NCBI RefSeq assembly: GCF_014174255.1
Contig: NZ_JABEQJ010000001.1
Location: forward strand, 1-64,000
Direction: 5' to 3'
Source of the DNA: Gluconacetobacter sacchari
GTDB lineage: Bacteria; Pseudomonadota; Alphaproteobacteria; Acetobacterales; Acetobacteraceae
Length of the DNA: 64,000 nucleotides
Of this stretch, positions 27,724 to 36,681 are shown in pieces. A program made the translations under genes and the position numbers. The notes below the pieces were generated by a model, which worked only from the letters and a program-made list of their open reading frames with translations, made no database searches and was not told where the DNA came from. Position 1 is the first letter of the stretch. The number at the start of each line of letters is the position of its first letter.

Positions 27724-28781
27724 CAGCCTTCCTCCCGCAGCAGGTCCAGCAACGCCGGCATCACCGCCTGCGCGTCGGCGATGATCGACAGCCCGGCCCG
27801 CGCGACGATCGCCGCATGCAGGTCGGTATTGACCGCGACCACGTGCTCGACCTTGCCCAGCCCCTGGAGATGCTGCGGCGCCCCGGCAATGCCGAAGGCC
27901 AGATAGCAGCGCGCGTCCAGCACGGTGCCGGACGCGCCGACCTGCGCCGCGCGCGGCATCAGCCCGGCATCGCACACCACGCGACTGGCGCCCTCGGTCG
28001 CGCCCAAAAGGCGCGACAGCGCATGGAACCGCTCGAAATCGACCACGCCCTGCCCCGCCGCCATCACGAACGGCGCCTCGGCCAGCGGAATGCCGGCCGC
28101 CGTTGCCGTCACCACCGGCCCGACCCGCATGCGTCCCCTGTCCGCCGGCCTCTCCGGCGCCGGGCACCACCGGCCCTCCCGACGCGTCCCGCCATGGGAG
28201 GCAACCCGATCGCGCGGCAGCGTCAGCACCCGGGCCGGCGCGGCCGCCCGCTCGCGGCGCATGCCGCCGACCGGCCGGATCGCCTGCCGCGCGCTCAGCA
28301 TTTCAACCCCGGTCTGGATCGGCCACCCCGCCCGCGCGGCCAGGCGACGGGCCCAGTCGCCACCAGCGGGCGTCTCCGCCAGCACCACATGGCGCGGCAC
28401 GAACGGCGCCAGCGCCGCCAGCATCATCTCCGGCATCGCGTCGGGCCCGATCCCGCCATCCAGCGGCACCACCCGATCGGCCCCGGCCTCGCCGAGCGCG
28501 TCGCCCCCCGCCGTCCCGGCCAGCAGGGCGACGACACCGCCCTCCGCCCCCGCCAGCACCCGCGCCGCACCCACGCTCTGGCGCGCCCAGCGATCCAGCC
28601 GCCCGTCCGGCGCCTCGACAACCACGGCGACCCAGAAAGCGGGCGCCTCGATGCTGATCACCGCCCGCTCGCGCGGCCCGGCACCCACCACCGCCTCCCC
28701 CGCCCGCGCCAGGCGCGGCCGGGCACCGCCAGGCACCAGGCAGCGCGCGCGCTCGGCACGCGGATCGCGCCTGGCCCTCAT
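27723..28781 (-). CDS. etfA: Electron transfer flavoprotein alpha subunit of the dimethylglycine demethylation system
   Basis: FAD-binding subunit of 352 residues. The C-terminal third has the EtfA FAD site: VGASGTVLDARCYLAFGIAG, then HLQGLGKVEHVVAVNTD and a final DLLREEG. The N-terminal domain is diverged and rich in Arg. The ATG at 28781 overlaps the dgcB stop by four bases. In pseudomonads the same order, dgcA-dgcB-etf genes, serves N-methyl oxidation. Confidence 0.85.
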   Translation of the reverse strand: MRARRDPRAERARCLVPGGARPRLARAGEAVVGAGPRERAVISIEAPAFWVAVVVEAPDGRLDRWARQSVGAARVLAGAEGGVVALLAGTAGGDALGEAGADRVVPLDGGIGPDAMPEMMLAALAPFVPRHVVLAETPAGGDWARRLAARAGWPIQTGVEMLSARQAIRPVGGMRRERAAAPARVLTLPRDRVASHGGTRREGRWCPAPERPADRGRMRVGPVVTATAAGIPLAEAPFVMAAGQGVVDFERFHALSRLLGATEGASRVVCDAGLMPRAAQVGASGTVLDARCYLAFGIAGAPQHLQGLGKVEHVVAVNTDLHAAIVARAGLSIIADAQAVMPALLDLLREEG

Positions 28782-30643
28782 GCCACCACCGCCGCCAGCA
28801 CCAGTTCCGCCACATCGCGAACGTCCGGGCGCGGCCCGGTCACGCCTTCCAGCATCGCGGTGCAGCCGGGGCAGGCGACCGCCACCATTCCAGCCCCCAC
28901 GGCCCGCGCCTGCGCCATCCGCAAATCGGGAATCCGCGTCACGGCATCGACATCGCTGGCCGGCCCGCCGCCGCCGCCGCCGCAGCACATCGCGCGCATG
29001 CCATGGCGCTCCATTTCCACCCGCCCGGCGCACGACGCGTCCAGCAGCCGGCGCGGCGCATCGATCTCACCATTATAGCGGCCCAGGTAGCAGGGATCAT
29101 GATAGGCGACACGCACCCCTTCCCGCCGTTCCAGGCGCAGCCGGCCATCGCGTACCAACTCGTCCAGCAGGCCGGTATGATGCTGGACCCGCCATATGCC
29201 ACCCAACGCCGGATATTCGTTGCGCAACACATGCAGCGCATGCGGATCGGCGGTGACGATCTTCGCGAAACGCCGGGTCTTCAGCGCCGCGATGGCCTCC
29301 GCCGCCAGGGACTGGAAGCCCGCCTCATCCCCCAGCCGGCGCGCCAGGTCGCCGCAATCGACCTCATCCGCCCCCAGGGTCGCGAACCGCAGCCCCGCCC
29401 GGCGCATCAACGCGACCAGCGCGCGCAGCGTCCGGCCATAGCGCGCATCGAACGCCCCCTCGCCCAGCCAAAGCAGGATATCCGTCTCGCCCCCCGGCGC
29501 CAGCACCGGCACATCCAGGGTCGCCAACGCATCGCCCCGCGCCGCCAGGTCCCGCCCACCCGGCTCCGCCCGCGCGCGCGACGCCTCCAGCACGCGCGCC
29601 GCGCCGTCGCGCACCTGCCCCAGCATCAGGGTCTGCCCCCGTCGCAGCGACACCACGGCATCGACATGCTCGATCAGCATCGGGCACTCCTCGACACAGG
29701 CACGACAGGTGGTGCAGGCCCAGAGCGTGTCCGGATGCAACACATTGCCCACGATCGGCTGCGCCATTCCGCCCGTGCCAAGCAGCACCGGCGCCATCGG
29801 CGCGGGCCGGCCGGCATAAGGCGGCGGCACGACACGCATCGCGCCCGACAGGATCTGGATCAGCGCCTTGGGGTTCAGGCGCTGGCCCGCGGCAAAGGCG
29901 GGGCACGCCTCCTCGCACCGCCCGCACTGGATACAGGCATCGAAACTCGCGAGTACCGGACCCGGGAAATCGGCCGGCACCAACACCCCCAACCGCGCCG
30001 CAGCCAGATCGAGCGGCCGCAGCCCCGTATCGCGTCCATCGCCCGCAAAGCGTCCCGGCCGCGTATGGCCGGCCAGCCAGGCCACGCCCGCCAGCGCATG
30101 CCGCATCGGCCCCAGCTCCACGAGCCGCAACAGCGCCACCCCGCCCGCGCCCCCCAGCACCACCGCCCCGACTATCGCCGTCATCGGCGCGCCAACCGCC
30201 ATGAACAGCGCCGCCAGCCCATTCCCCACACACCAGGCCGCCAACGCGGCCGGCAGCCACAGGAACGCGCCACCCGACAAGGCGGGCGGTGTCCCCGGCA
30301 CCCGCCGACGCCACGCCAGCAGCGCTCCCATACCCCCCACGCCAAAGGCCAGCGCGACCAACGCCCAGACACTCCACCCCAGGCCCGATACCGCTGCCGC
30401 CAGGGCCAGCACCGAGCCGCCCAGCACACCCCCCGCCGCGAGGGCGTGCATCCGCGCCGCCACCGGACGGCGCGCGACGACATGATGCACATCGACCAGA
30501 TAGCGCCGGGGCACATGCCGCAACCCCGCCAGCCACGATCCGGCCGCCGGCCGCCCTCTCAGCCAGCGTGCCAGCAGAACCAGCCACCCCACGGCGGCAG
30601 CCAGCGCGACGCCCCCGATCTCGCCCGCGATCAAGGCCCGCAT
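28778..30643 (-). CDS. dgcB: Dimethylglycine demethylation protein DgcB, membrane Fe-S oxidoreductase
   Basis: Membrane protein of 621 residues. About five hydrophobic helices fill the first 210 residues; then come two ferredoxin-type clusters, CIQCGRCEEACP and CTTCRACVEECP, and a heterodisulfide-reductase-like region with HDPCYLGRYNG, MCCGGGGGG and CPGCTAML. It should pass electrons from DgcA or ETF to quinone. It starts four bases after the dgcA stop and overlaps etfA. Length and layout match DgcB. Confidence 0.9.
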   Translation of the reverse strand: MRALIAGEIGGVALAAAVGWLVLLARWLRGRPAAGSWLAGLRHVPRRYLVDVHHVVARRPVAARMHALAAGGVLGGSVLALAAAVSGLGWSVWALVALAFGVGGMGALLAWRRRVPGTPPALSGGAFLWLPAALAAWCVGNGLAALFMAVGAPMTAIVGAVVLGGAGGVALLRLVELGPMRHALAGVAWLAGHTRPGRFAGDGRDTGLRPLDLAAARLGVLVPADFPGPVLASFDACIQCGRCEEACPAFAAGQRLNPKALIQILSGAMRVVPPPYAGRPAPMAPVLLGTGGMAQPIVGNVLHPDTLWACTTCRACVEECPMLIEHVDAVVSLRRGQTLMLGQVRDGAARVLEASRARAEPGGRDLAARGDALATLDVPVLAPGGETDILLWLGEGAFDARYGRTLRALVALMRRAGLRFATLGADEVDCGDLARRLGDEAGFQSLAAEAIAALKTRRFAKIVTADPHALHVLRNEYPALGGIWRVQHHTGLLDELVRDGRLRLERREGVRVAYHDPCYLGRYNGEIDAPRRLLDASCAGRVEMERHGMRAMCCGGGGGGPASDVDAVTRIPDLRMAQARAVGAGMVAVACPGCTAMLEGVTGPRPDVRDVAELVLAAVVA

Positions 30644-30647
30644 CGCG

Positions 30648-32696
30648 CTACAGATCCTTGCACAGACGCAGCGCGTCATAGAGGGCTGCATGAATGTTGC
30701 GCGCGGCCACCGCATCGCCGATCCGGAACAGCGCATAATCGCCGGTCCCGATTCCTTCCATCACCGGCTGCGGCCGCCCGGCCACCAGCGCGTGCGCGTC
30801 AGTCTGGCCCGCATTGGCCGAGCCCGCCTTCAGCACATCATAAAGCGTGGTATCCGGCGACCCACCGCGATCGACCACGACATGATCGACCACCCGTTCC
30901 TCTTCCACACCCGTCATGGTGTTGCGCAGCAGAGCGACCAGCCGGTTGCCCTCGCGCCACGTCTCGGTCAGTTCCATGTTCGGCGTCGTCACAACATCGA
31001 GCCGATAGAATTCGCGCAGATGCACCGGCTGGTTGGTGGTGCCGACCTCCTGCGCCACCAGCCGATCATGCGTGACCAGCTCGACCAGACAGCCACGCGT
31101 GGCCAGCAATTCCGCCACCGAAGAGGCATTATGCTGCCCCATCTCGTCGAAGATCAGCACGCTGCCCGTCGGCGCAGCGCGGCCGGCCAGCACATCGCGC
31201 GTCGTCTGGTGCAGGTCGCTGCCCGGCTCATCGCCCCGGATCGCGTCGCCCCCGGTCGCCACGATCACCACATCGGGCGCACAGAGCAGGATGTCGGCCG
31301 CCGTCGCCTCCTCGCCCAGCCGCAGATCGACCCCCAGCTTGCGTATCTGGCCGTCCAACCACCGCACGATGCCCGACAGCGCCTCGCGCCACGTCGCGCG
31401 CGCCGCCAGATTCACCTGTCCGCCAGTACGGTCCTCGCGCTCGAACAGCGTCACCTTATGCCCGCGCAGGGCACAGACCCGCGCCGCCTCCAACCCCGCC
31501 ACCCCCGCACCGACGATCACCACCCGCCGCACCACCGGAGCCGGCGGGATATCGTGCGGCATCGTCGCCTCGCGCCCTGTCGCCGCGTTCTGGAGACACA
31601 GCGCATCACCGCCGACATAGATCCGGTCGATGCAATATCCCGCCCCCACGCACTGGCGGATATCGTCCTCGCGTCCGTCCGCCAGCTTGCGGACCAGATG
31701 CGGATCGGCGATATGCGCGCGGGTCATCGCCACCATGTCGACATGGCCTTCCGCCACCGCACGCGCCGCCGTCGCCAGCTCGGTGATGCGCTGGGCGTGA
31801 AACACCGGGATATCGACCGCACGCTTGATCGCGCTGGCCAGGCCCAGAAACGGTGCGACGGGAAATGCCATGTTGGGCAGCGAGACCGCATGCGCCATCT
31901 CGTCACGCGCCTGCCCACCGATGACGTTGACGAAATCGACCAGCCCCCGGCGCGCATACTCCTCGGCGATCGCGATGCAATCGTCCTGGGTCAGGCCGCC
32001 CTTCAGCAATTCGTCGCCCGACATCCGCATGCCGATCACATAATCATCGCCGGTCGCCTCGCGGATCGCGCTCAGCACCTCGATGCCAAACCGCATCCGA
32101 TGCTCCAGGCTGCCGCCATAGCCATCCCGCCGATGATTGACCGACGGACTCCAGAACTGGTCCAGCAGGTGTCCATGCGCGCCCGAGATCTCCAGCCCGT
32201 CCAGCCCACCCTCCCGGCAGCGCCGCGCGGCGGCGCCAAAGGCGCGCACGACGCGCGTGATATCCTCCGGCTCCATCTCCTTGGGGATCGAGCGCGAGGC
32301 CGGCTCGCGCCGCACCGACGGCCCGATCACCGGCAGCCAGGCATCGGTATCCCATCGGGTGCGACGGCCCATATGGGTCAACTGGATCATCAGCCGGGCA
32401 CCATGGCCATGCACCCGATCCGCGAACTGGCGGAAATACGGAATCACGCTGTCGTCGGAAACCGCGATCTGACTCCACGGCGTGGCCGGACTGTCCAGTT
32501 CGACGGACGAAGAGCCGCCGAACATGGTCAGCCCAATACCGCCCCTGGCCTTTTCGGCATGATAGAGCTGGTAGCGTTCCTGCGGCTTGCCATCGACGCC
32601 ATAGCCCGGTGCATGGCTGGTGCTCATCACCCGGTTGCGGATGACCATCGACTTGATGCGCAACGGTTTCATCAGGGCGTCGGCATGGGGGATCAT
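30648..32696 (-). CDS. dgcA: Dimethylglycine demethylase catalytic subunit
   Basis: FMN/FAD flavoenzyme of 682 residues of the trimethylamine-dehydrogenase/old-yellow-enzyme type. The first 370 residues form the TIM barrel with the SGAHGHLLDQFWSPSVNHR motif; then comes an NAD/FAD-binding half with VVIVGAGVAGLEAARV. It removes a methyl group from N,N-dimethylglycine to give sarcosine. The iron-sulfur region has Cys349, Cys355 and Cys367, but the position of the second Cys is Ala352. The ATG at 32696 has AAGGA six bases upstream, ten bases after gbdR. Confidence 0.9.
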   Translation of the reverse strand: MIPHADALMKPLRIKSMVIRNRVMSTSHAPGYGVDGKPQERYQLYHAEKARGGIGLTMFGGSSSVELDSPATPWSQIAVSDDSVIPYFRQFADRVHGHGARLMIQLTHMGRRTRWDTDAWLPVIGPSVRREPASRSIPKEMEPEDITRVVRAFGAAARRCREGGLDGLEISGAHGHLLDQFWSPSVNHRRDGYGGSLEHRMRFGIEVLSAIREATGDDYVIGMRMSGDELLKGGLTQDDCIAIAEEYARRGLVDFVNVIGGQARDEMAHAVSLPNMAFPVAPFLGLASAIKRAVDIPVFHAQRITELATAARAVAEGHVDMVAMTRAHIADPHLVRKLADGREDDIRQCVGAGYCIDRIYVGGDALCLQNAATGREATMPHDIPPAPVVRRVVIVGAGVAGLEAARVCALRGHKVTLFEREDRTGGQVNLAARATWREALSGIVRWLDGQIRKLGVDLRLGEEATAADILLCAPDVVIVATGGDAIRGDEPGSDLHQTTRDVLAGRAAPTGSVLIFDEMGQHNASSVAELLATRGCLVELVTHDRLVAQEVGTTNQPVHLREFYRLDVVTTPNMELTETWREGNRLVALLRNTMTGVEEERVVDHVVVDRGGSPDTTLYDVLKAGSANAGQTDAHALVAGRPQPVMEGIGTGDYALFRIGDAVAARNIHAALYDALRLCKDL

Positions 32697-32706
32697 GTGT
32701 GTTCCT

Positions 32707-33672
32707 TCAGCCTGCCTGACGCTGGCGTTCCTGGCGCGGGGCGTAGCCGAACCGGTTGCGAAAGGCGGTCGAGAAATGGGCCAGCGACATGAAGCCGCAG
32801 GCGATGCCGATCTCGGTGACCGACATGCCGGTCTGCCGCAGCAGGCGCCGCGCGCGTTCCAGCCGGGTCGCGGCCAGATAGGCGACCGGCGTCGCGCCGG
32901 TATAGGTGCGAAACAGCCGCTCAAGCTGGCGTTCCGACAGGCCGGCGGCACGCGCGATCTCGCCGACGCTCAACTTCTGGTCGATACGGCTTTCCATCAA
33001 CTGTACCGCCCGGCCCATCGATGGCGGCAACGGGTCCAGCGCGGCAAGCGGTTGCGCCTCGCTGCCGGCCCGATCGCGGTCCAGCAGGAACTGCGTGGCG
33101 ATTTCACGCGCCCGTGCCGGGCCGACATGGGCGGCGACGATCCGCAGCATCATGTCCAGCGGCACCGCGCCGCCGGTGCAGGTAATGCGGTCGCGATCGA
33201 TCACGAACATCTCGTCCACGATGTCGATTTCGGGAAACTCCTCGCGGATCGCCCCCAGATTTTCCCAATGGATCGCACAGCGATAGCCCCGCAGCAGCCC
33301 GGCTTCGGCCAGGACGAAGGTGCCCGTGCATAACGCCCCGATCACCATTCGCTGCCGCGCCAGCCGGCGCAGCACGACCCGCAATTCCTGGCTGGTGGCG
33401 GCGCGGACATCGATCCCGCCACAGACGAACAGTACGTCCAGCCCCTCGGCATCGCCCAGCGCCCCGGTCGGATGCAGCGACAACGCGCTGCTGGCAGCGA
33501 CGGGCGCCCCATCCAGGCTCAGCACCCGCCAGCTATAATCATCGCGCCCGGTCACCCGGTTGGCCATGCGCAACGCCTCGATCGCATTGCTGACGGCAAT
33601 CAGCGAATAGCTCTTCAGCGTCAGGAACCCGAAGCGGCGCAGGCTGGCGAGGTCGCTGGCGCGTGGAGCCAT
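32707..33672 (-). CDS. gbdR: Glycine-betaine-responsive activator, GbdR-like
   Basis: Regulator of 321 residues with a DJ-1/amidotransferase-like sensor (segment GALCTGTFVLAEAG) and a C-terminal AraC domain (AAGLSERQLERLF, then FMSLAHFSTAFRNRFGYAP). In Pseudomonas, GbdR senses betaine and dimethylglycine and activates gbcA, gbcB, dgc, sox and related genes. Here it sits inside the operon it should control, between gbcB (3 bases) and dgcA (10 bases), which implies positive autoregulation (inference). Confidence 0.88.
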   Translation of the reverse strand: MAPRASDLASLRRFGFLTLKSYSLIAVSNAIEALRMANRVTGRDDYSWRVLSLDGAPVAASSALSLHPTGALGDAEGLDVLFVCGGIDVRAATSQELRVVLRRLARQRMVIGALCTGTFVLAEAGLLRGYRCAIHWENLGAIREEFPEIDIVDEMFVIDRDRITCTGGAVPLDMMLRIVAAHVGPARAREIATQFLLDRDRAGSEAQPLAALDPLPPSMGRAVQLMESRIDQKLSVGEIARAAGLSERQLERLFRTYTGATPVAYLAATRLERARRLLRQTGMSVTEIGIACGFMSLAHFSTAFRNRFGYAPRQERQRQAG

Positions 33673-33675
33673 CGC

Positions 33676-34761
33676 CTATCGCTCGATCACGAGGTCGCTG
33701 GTCGGCCGCGCGCAGCAGATCAGGATCATCCCTTGGTCGATCTCGCGCTGGCGGATACCGCCATCATGCTGCATCTCCACCGTGCCCGACAGCAATTTGC
33801 ATTTGCACGTCCCGCACATGCCCCGCGCGCAAGACGCCGGCAGGCGCATCCCGGCCGCCCGCGCGGCGGACAGAACCGGCGTGTCGGTGCCGCAGACGAT
33901 CTCGCGCCGGCTGCGGGTAAAGCTGACCGTATATTCCACGGCACCGGACGCAGCATCCGGATCGGGCAGTTCGGCCTCCTGCGCCAGCAACTCTCCGAAA
34001 TCGAAACTTTCCTCGTGAAAGCGGGTCATATCCAGGCCCGACTGCGCCGCCAGCCCCCGCACCGCCCGGCGATACCCCTCGGGTCCACAGACGAACCAGC
34101 GGCGCTCGAGCAGGTCCGGCACCTCACGCGCCAGCAGCGCCGCGTCGATCCGGCCCATCGCGCCCGCCCAGCGCCGCCAGGGCGTGTCATGCTCGCAGAT
34201 CGTCCGGACCCGCAGCGACGGCGCCTGGCTTTCCATCCATGCCAGCTCACGCGCGAAGATCAGGTCGTCAGGCGAACGGGCGGCATGCAGGAACACCGCA
34301 TCGACATCGAAACACGTATCGACCCGATGCCGCGCCATCGACATCACCGGCGTAATGCCGCTGCCCGCCGACAGGAACAGATATTTCTCCGCCGCCCCGT
34401 CGCGCGGCTCATCCAGCACGAAATCCCCCGCCGGCCCCAGCGAAGCGATCTCCATTCCCGGCCGAAAATGGTCGTGCAGCCAGTTCGAGACCGGGCCACC
34501 GGGCACACGCTTGACCGTGATCGCCACCGCGTCCGGCCGACTGGGCGACGAGGACAGCGTGTAACAGCGATGATGCGCGACGCCGCCGATCACGACGGTA
34601 AAGGTCATGAACTGGCCCGGCCGGTAGCGGAACCGGCGCGGCTGCGGCGCGGTCAGGATAAAGGTCATGACATCATGGGTCTGCCGCCGTACCGCGCGGC
34701 AGACCAGCACCTCGTCATGTTCCGGGTCCCAGAAGGGCGGCAAGACCTCGGCGATCGCCAT
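33676..34761 (-). CDS. gbcB: Glycine betaine monooxygenase, reductase component
   Basis: Reductase of 361 residues: an FAD domain (about 20-110, with RCYTLSSSP), an NAD(P)H domain (LSAGSGITPVMSM) and a C-terminal plant-type [2Fe-2S] domain with CARGMCGTCKCK and a last Cys in ILICCARP. It supplies electrons to GbcA. A TTG at 34773 overlapping the gbcA stop is a possible start, but the ATG at 34761 is simpler and gives the normal N-terminus. Confidence 0.9.
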   Translation of the reverse strand: MAIAEVLPPFWDPEHDEVLVCRAVRRQTHDVMTFILTAPQPRRFRYRPGQFMTFTVVIGGVAHHRCYTLSSSPSRPDAVAITVKRVPGGPVSNWLHDHFRPGMEIASLGPAGDFVLDEPRDGAAEKYLFLSAGSGITPVMSMARHRVDTCFDVDAVFLHAARSPDDLIFARELAWMESQAPSLRVRTICEHDTPWRRWAGAMGRIDAALLAREVPDLLERRWFVCGPEGYRRAVRGLAAQSGLDMTRFHEESFDFGELLAQEAELPDPDAASGAVEYTVSFTRSRREIVCGTDTPVLSAARAAGMRLPASCARGMCGTCKCKLLSGTVEMQHDGGIRQREIDQGMILICCARPTSDLVIER

Positions 34762-34769
34762 GCCGGCGG

Positions 34770-36026
34770 TCAACCCAGATGCGCGCGCAGGCGCGCGGCG
34801 TACCAGAGCATGAATTTCTCGACCAGCCCCTCGGTATAGGGCGAATAGGGACCAGGCACATAGGCCGGGTCGGCGACCCCGCGCTGCGTGATCTCCACCA
34901 GGTCGGCATCCTGCCGGTTGGTCGCGTTCCAGATTTCGGTCAGCTTCTCCAGGTCGTAATCCACGCCTTCGACCGCATCCTTATGGACCAGCCATTTGGT
35001 GCGTACCAGCGTGCGCCCTTCATCCAGCGGCAGCGCGGTAAAGGTCACGACATGATCGCTCATCAGATGATGCCAGGAATTGGGCTGGGTCCAGAAATGC
35101 AGGCCGCCCGCCGCCTTGTCGCGGATCGTACCCAACGGCATGCGGCAGGCCGCCATCGTGTCCATGGTCTGGCTCTCGCCCGCGCCGTCCAGCGGCAGGC
35201 GCTCGGTGCGGAAGCCGGTCGGACGGTCGTCCAGATGCTCGATCAGGCGCGAAGGCAGGCCGGCGGCCTCCCACTGCGCATGGGACGATTGGCGCAATGT
35301 TTCGTACCGCGCGGCCTGTTCCTGTCCTTCCGGCTCCAACTCGCCGGGGGCGAAGCCGAACCCGTAGGCGAACAGCGGAATCGTCAATTCCGGATGGTTG
35401 GGCGTGCAATGGTAGCATTCGCGATTATTTTCCATCACGAGCTTCCAGTTGCCGTATTCGATCAGGTCCGCCGAATGCGCGACGCGCGTGTTGCGCAGAT
35501 CGTGCGGCGCCAGATACGGCTCGATCTGCCGCGCCAGGTCGTCGATATCGTCCGGCGGCGTGTCCGACAGGCAGATGAACAGCAACCCACCGACCGAACG
35601 CAGCGCCACCGGGCGCAACCCGTGGCACGACGGGTCGAACCCCTCGCCCATATGCTCGGCGAATTTCAGGGCACCATTCAGCCCATAGGTCCAGGCGTGA
35701 TAGGGACAGACCAGATTGCCGACGATGGACGGCCCCGGCGGCAGCAGCCGCGCGCCGCGATGACGGCAGACATTATGGAAGGCCCGGACCTGCTCGTCGT
35801 CGCCCCGGACGATCACGACCGACGCGGTGCCGACATCCACCGCCAGCGCATCGCCGGGCTCCGGCACCTCGCATTCCACCGCGACATAGAGCCAATGCCG
35901 ATGGAAGATGGCATCCATGTCGGCCCGGAAGACGTCCGGATCGGTATAGAACGCGCTCTCCAGCGCATATCCTGGCCGCCGACGGGCGATCAGCGCCCGT
36001 ACCGCCTCGACATCGTATTTCGGCAT
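34770..36026 (-). CDS. gbcA: Glycine betaine monooxygenase, Rieske oxygenase component
   Basis: Rieske non-haem iron oxygenase of 418 residues that demethylates glycine betaine to dimethylglycine and formaldehyde. The Rieske ligands are Cys87 and His89 (NVCRHRG) and Cys107 and His110 (VCPYHAW); the mononuclear iron site is in ENNRECYHCTPNHPE. I use the ATG at 36026, which has GGAG nine bases upstream, not the ATG at 36041. It is the first gene of the eight-gene operon down to proX. Its promoter region is the 130-base gap to soxG. Confidence 0.92.
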   Translation of the reverse strand: MPKYDVEAVRALIARRRPGYALESAFYTDPDVFRADMDAIFHRHWLYVAVECEVPEPGDALAVDVGTASVVIVRGDDEQVRAFHNVCRHRGARLLPPGPSIVGNLVCPYHAWTYGLNGALKFAEHMGEGFDPSCHGLRPVALRSVGGLLFICLSDTPPDDIDDLARQIEPYLAPHDLRNTRVAHSADLIEYGNWKLVMENNRECYHCTPNHPELTIPLFAYGFGFAPGELEPEGQEQAARYETLRQSSHAQWEAAGLPSRLIEHLDDRPTGFRTERLPLDGAGESQTMDTMAACRMPLGTIRDKAAGGLHFWTQPNSWHHLMSDHVVTFTALPLDEGRTLVRTKWLVHKDAVEGVDYDLEKLTEIWNATNRQDADLVEITQRGVADPAYVPGPYSPYTEGLVEKFMLWYAARLRAHLG

Positions 36027-36156
36027 GACACAATGCTCCATCGGCCGGCGGCCGTCCTGCTGCGAAAGGCGACGGACCTCGTCCGCCCCCGCTCCACCTC
36101 GGACATTACGATTTCGATATGCTGTTCCGGTTCCTTCTTTCCGTCATCCGTTTTTT

Positions 36157-36681
36157 TCAGACCGACAGAAGAGAAAAAGAAATGCCGCGCCCGACTTCAC
36201 GCAGTTGTGCCTCCACATAAGGGGCGAACGACCGCCAGACCTCGATATGGAAGGTCTGCGCACCGGTCCGCCAGATCGCGGCTCCTGCCTTGTCCAGCAG
36301 CGTCCGCGTCACCATCCCGACCGGAAACGACGACGGCGCGAAATCCAGCGGGCACAGCCCGGCCAGGATATCGGCCGCACGCGCGCCCTCCAGCACGAAG
36401 CCGACATGCCGGTCGCTGACGTCCACCAGACTGTGGGGCAGGGCAGCCAGGGCGGCATCCAGCCCCGCACGGCTCCCCAACGCGGGCAGGATCATCAGTT
36501 CGAACGGCCCCAGCCGCAACGCCTGCCCCCCCGCGCCCGACGCCGCGCGCAGCAGCGGCGGCACGGCATCCAGCCCCAGCGCCCCGGCGGCGGCGTCCAG
36601 CGCGGCCGCGCGCCCCTGCAACACCAGCCGGATCATGGGCGGCAGGCTGTCCAGCGTGCAGCCTTCTGCGATCTCAACCAT
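36157..36681 (-). CDS. soxG: Sarcosine oxidase gamma subunit
   Basis: Smallest folded subunit (174 residues) of heterotetrameric sarcosine oxidase. The C-terminal half (SFPVGMVTRTLLDKAGAAIW, then FHIEVWRSFAPYVE) has the conserved pattern of SoxG proteins. It overlaps the end of soxA by eight bases, which implies coupled translation, and closes the soxBDAG operon. Confidence 0.9.
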   Translation of the reverse strand: MVEIAEGCTLDSLPPMIRLVLQGRAAALDAAAGALGLDAVPPLLRAASGAGGQALRLGPFELMILPALGSRAGLDAALAALPHSLVDVSDRHVGFVLEGARAADILAGLCPLDFAPSSFPVGMVTRTLLDKAGAAIWRTGAQTFHIEVWRSFAPYVEAQLREVGRGISFSLLSV

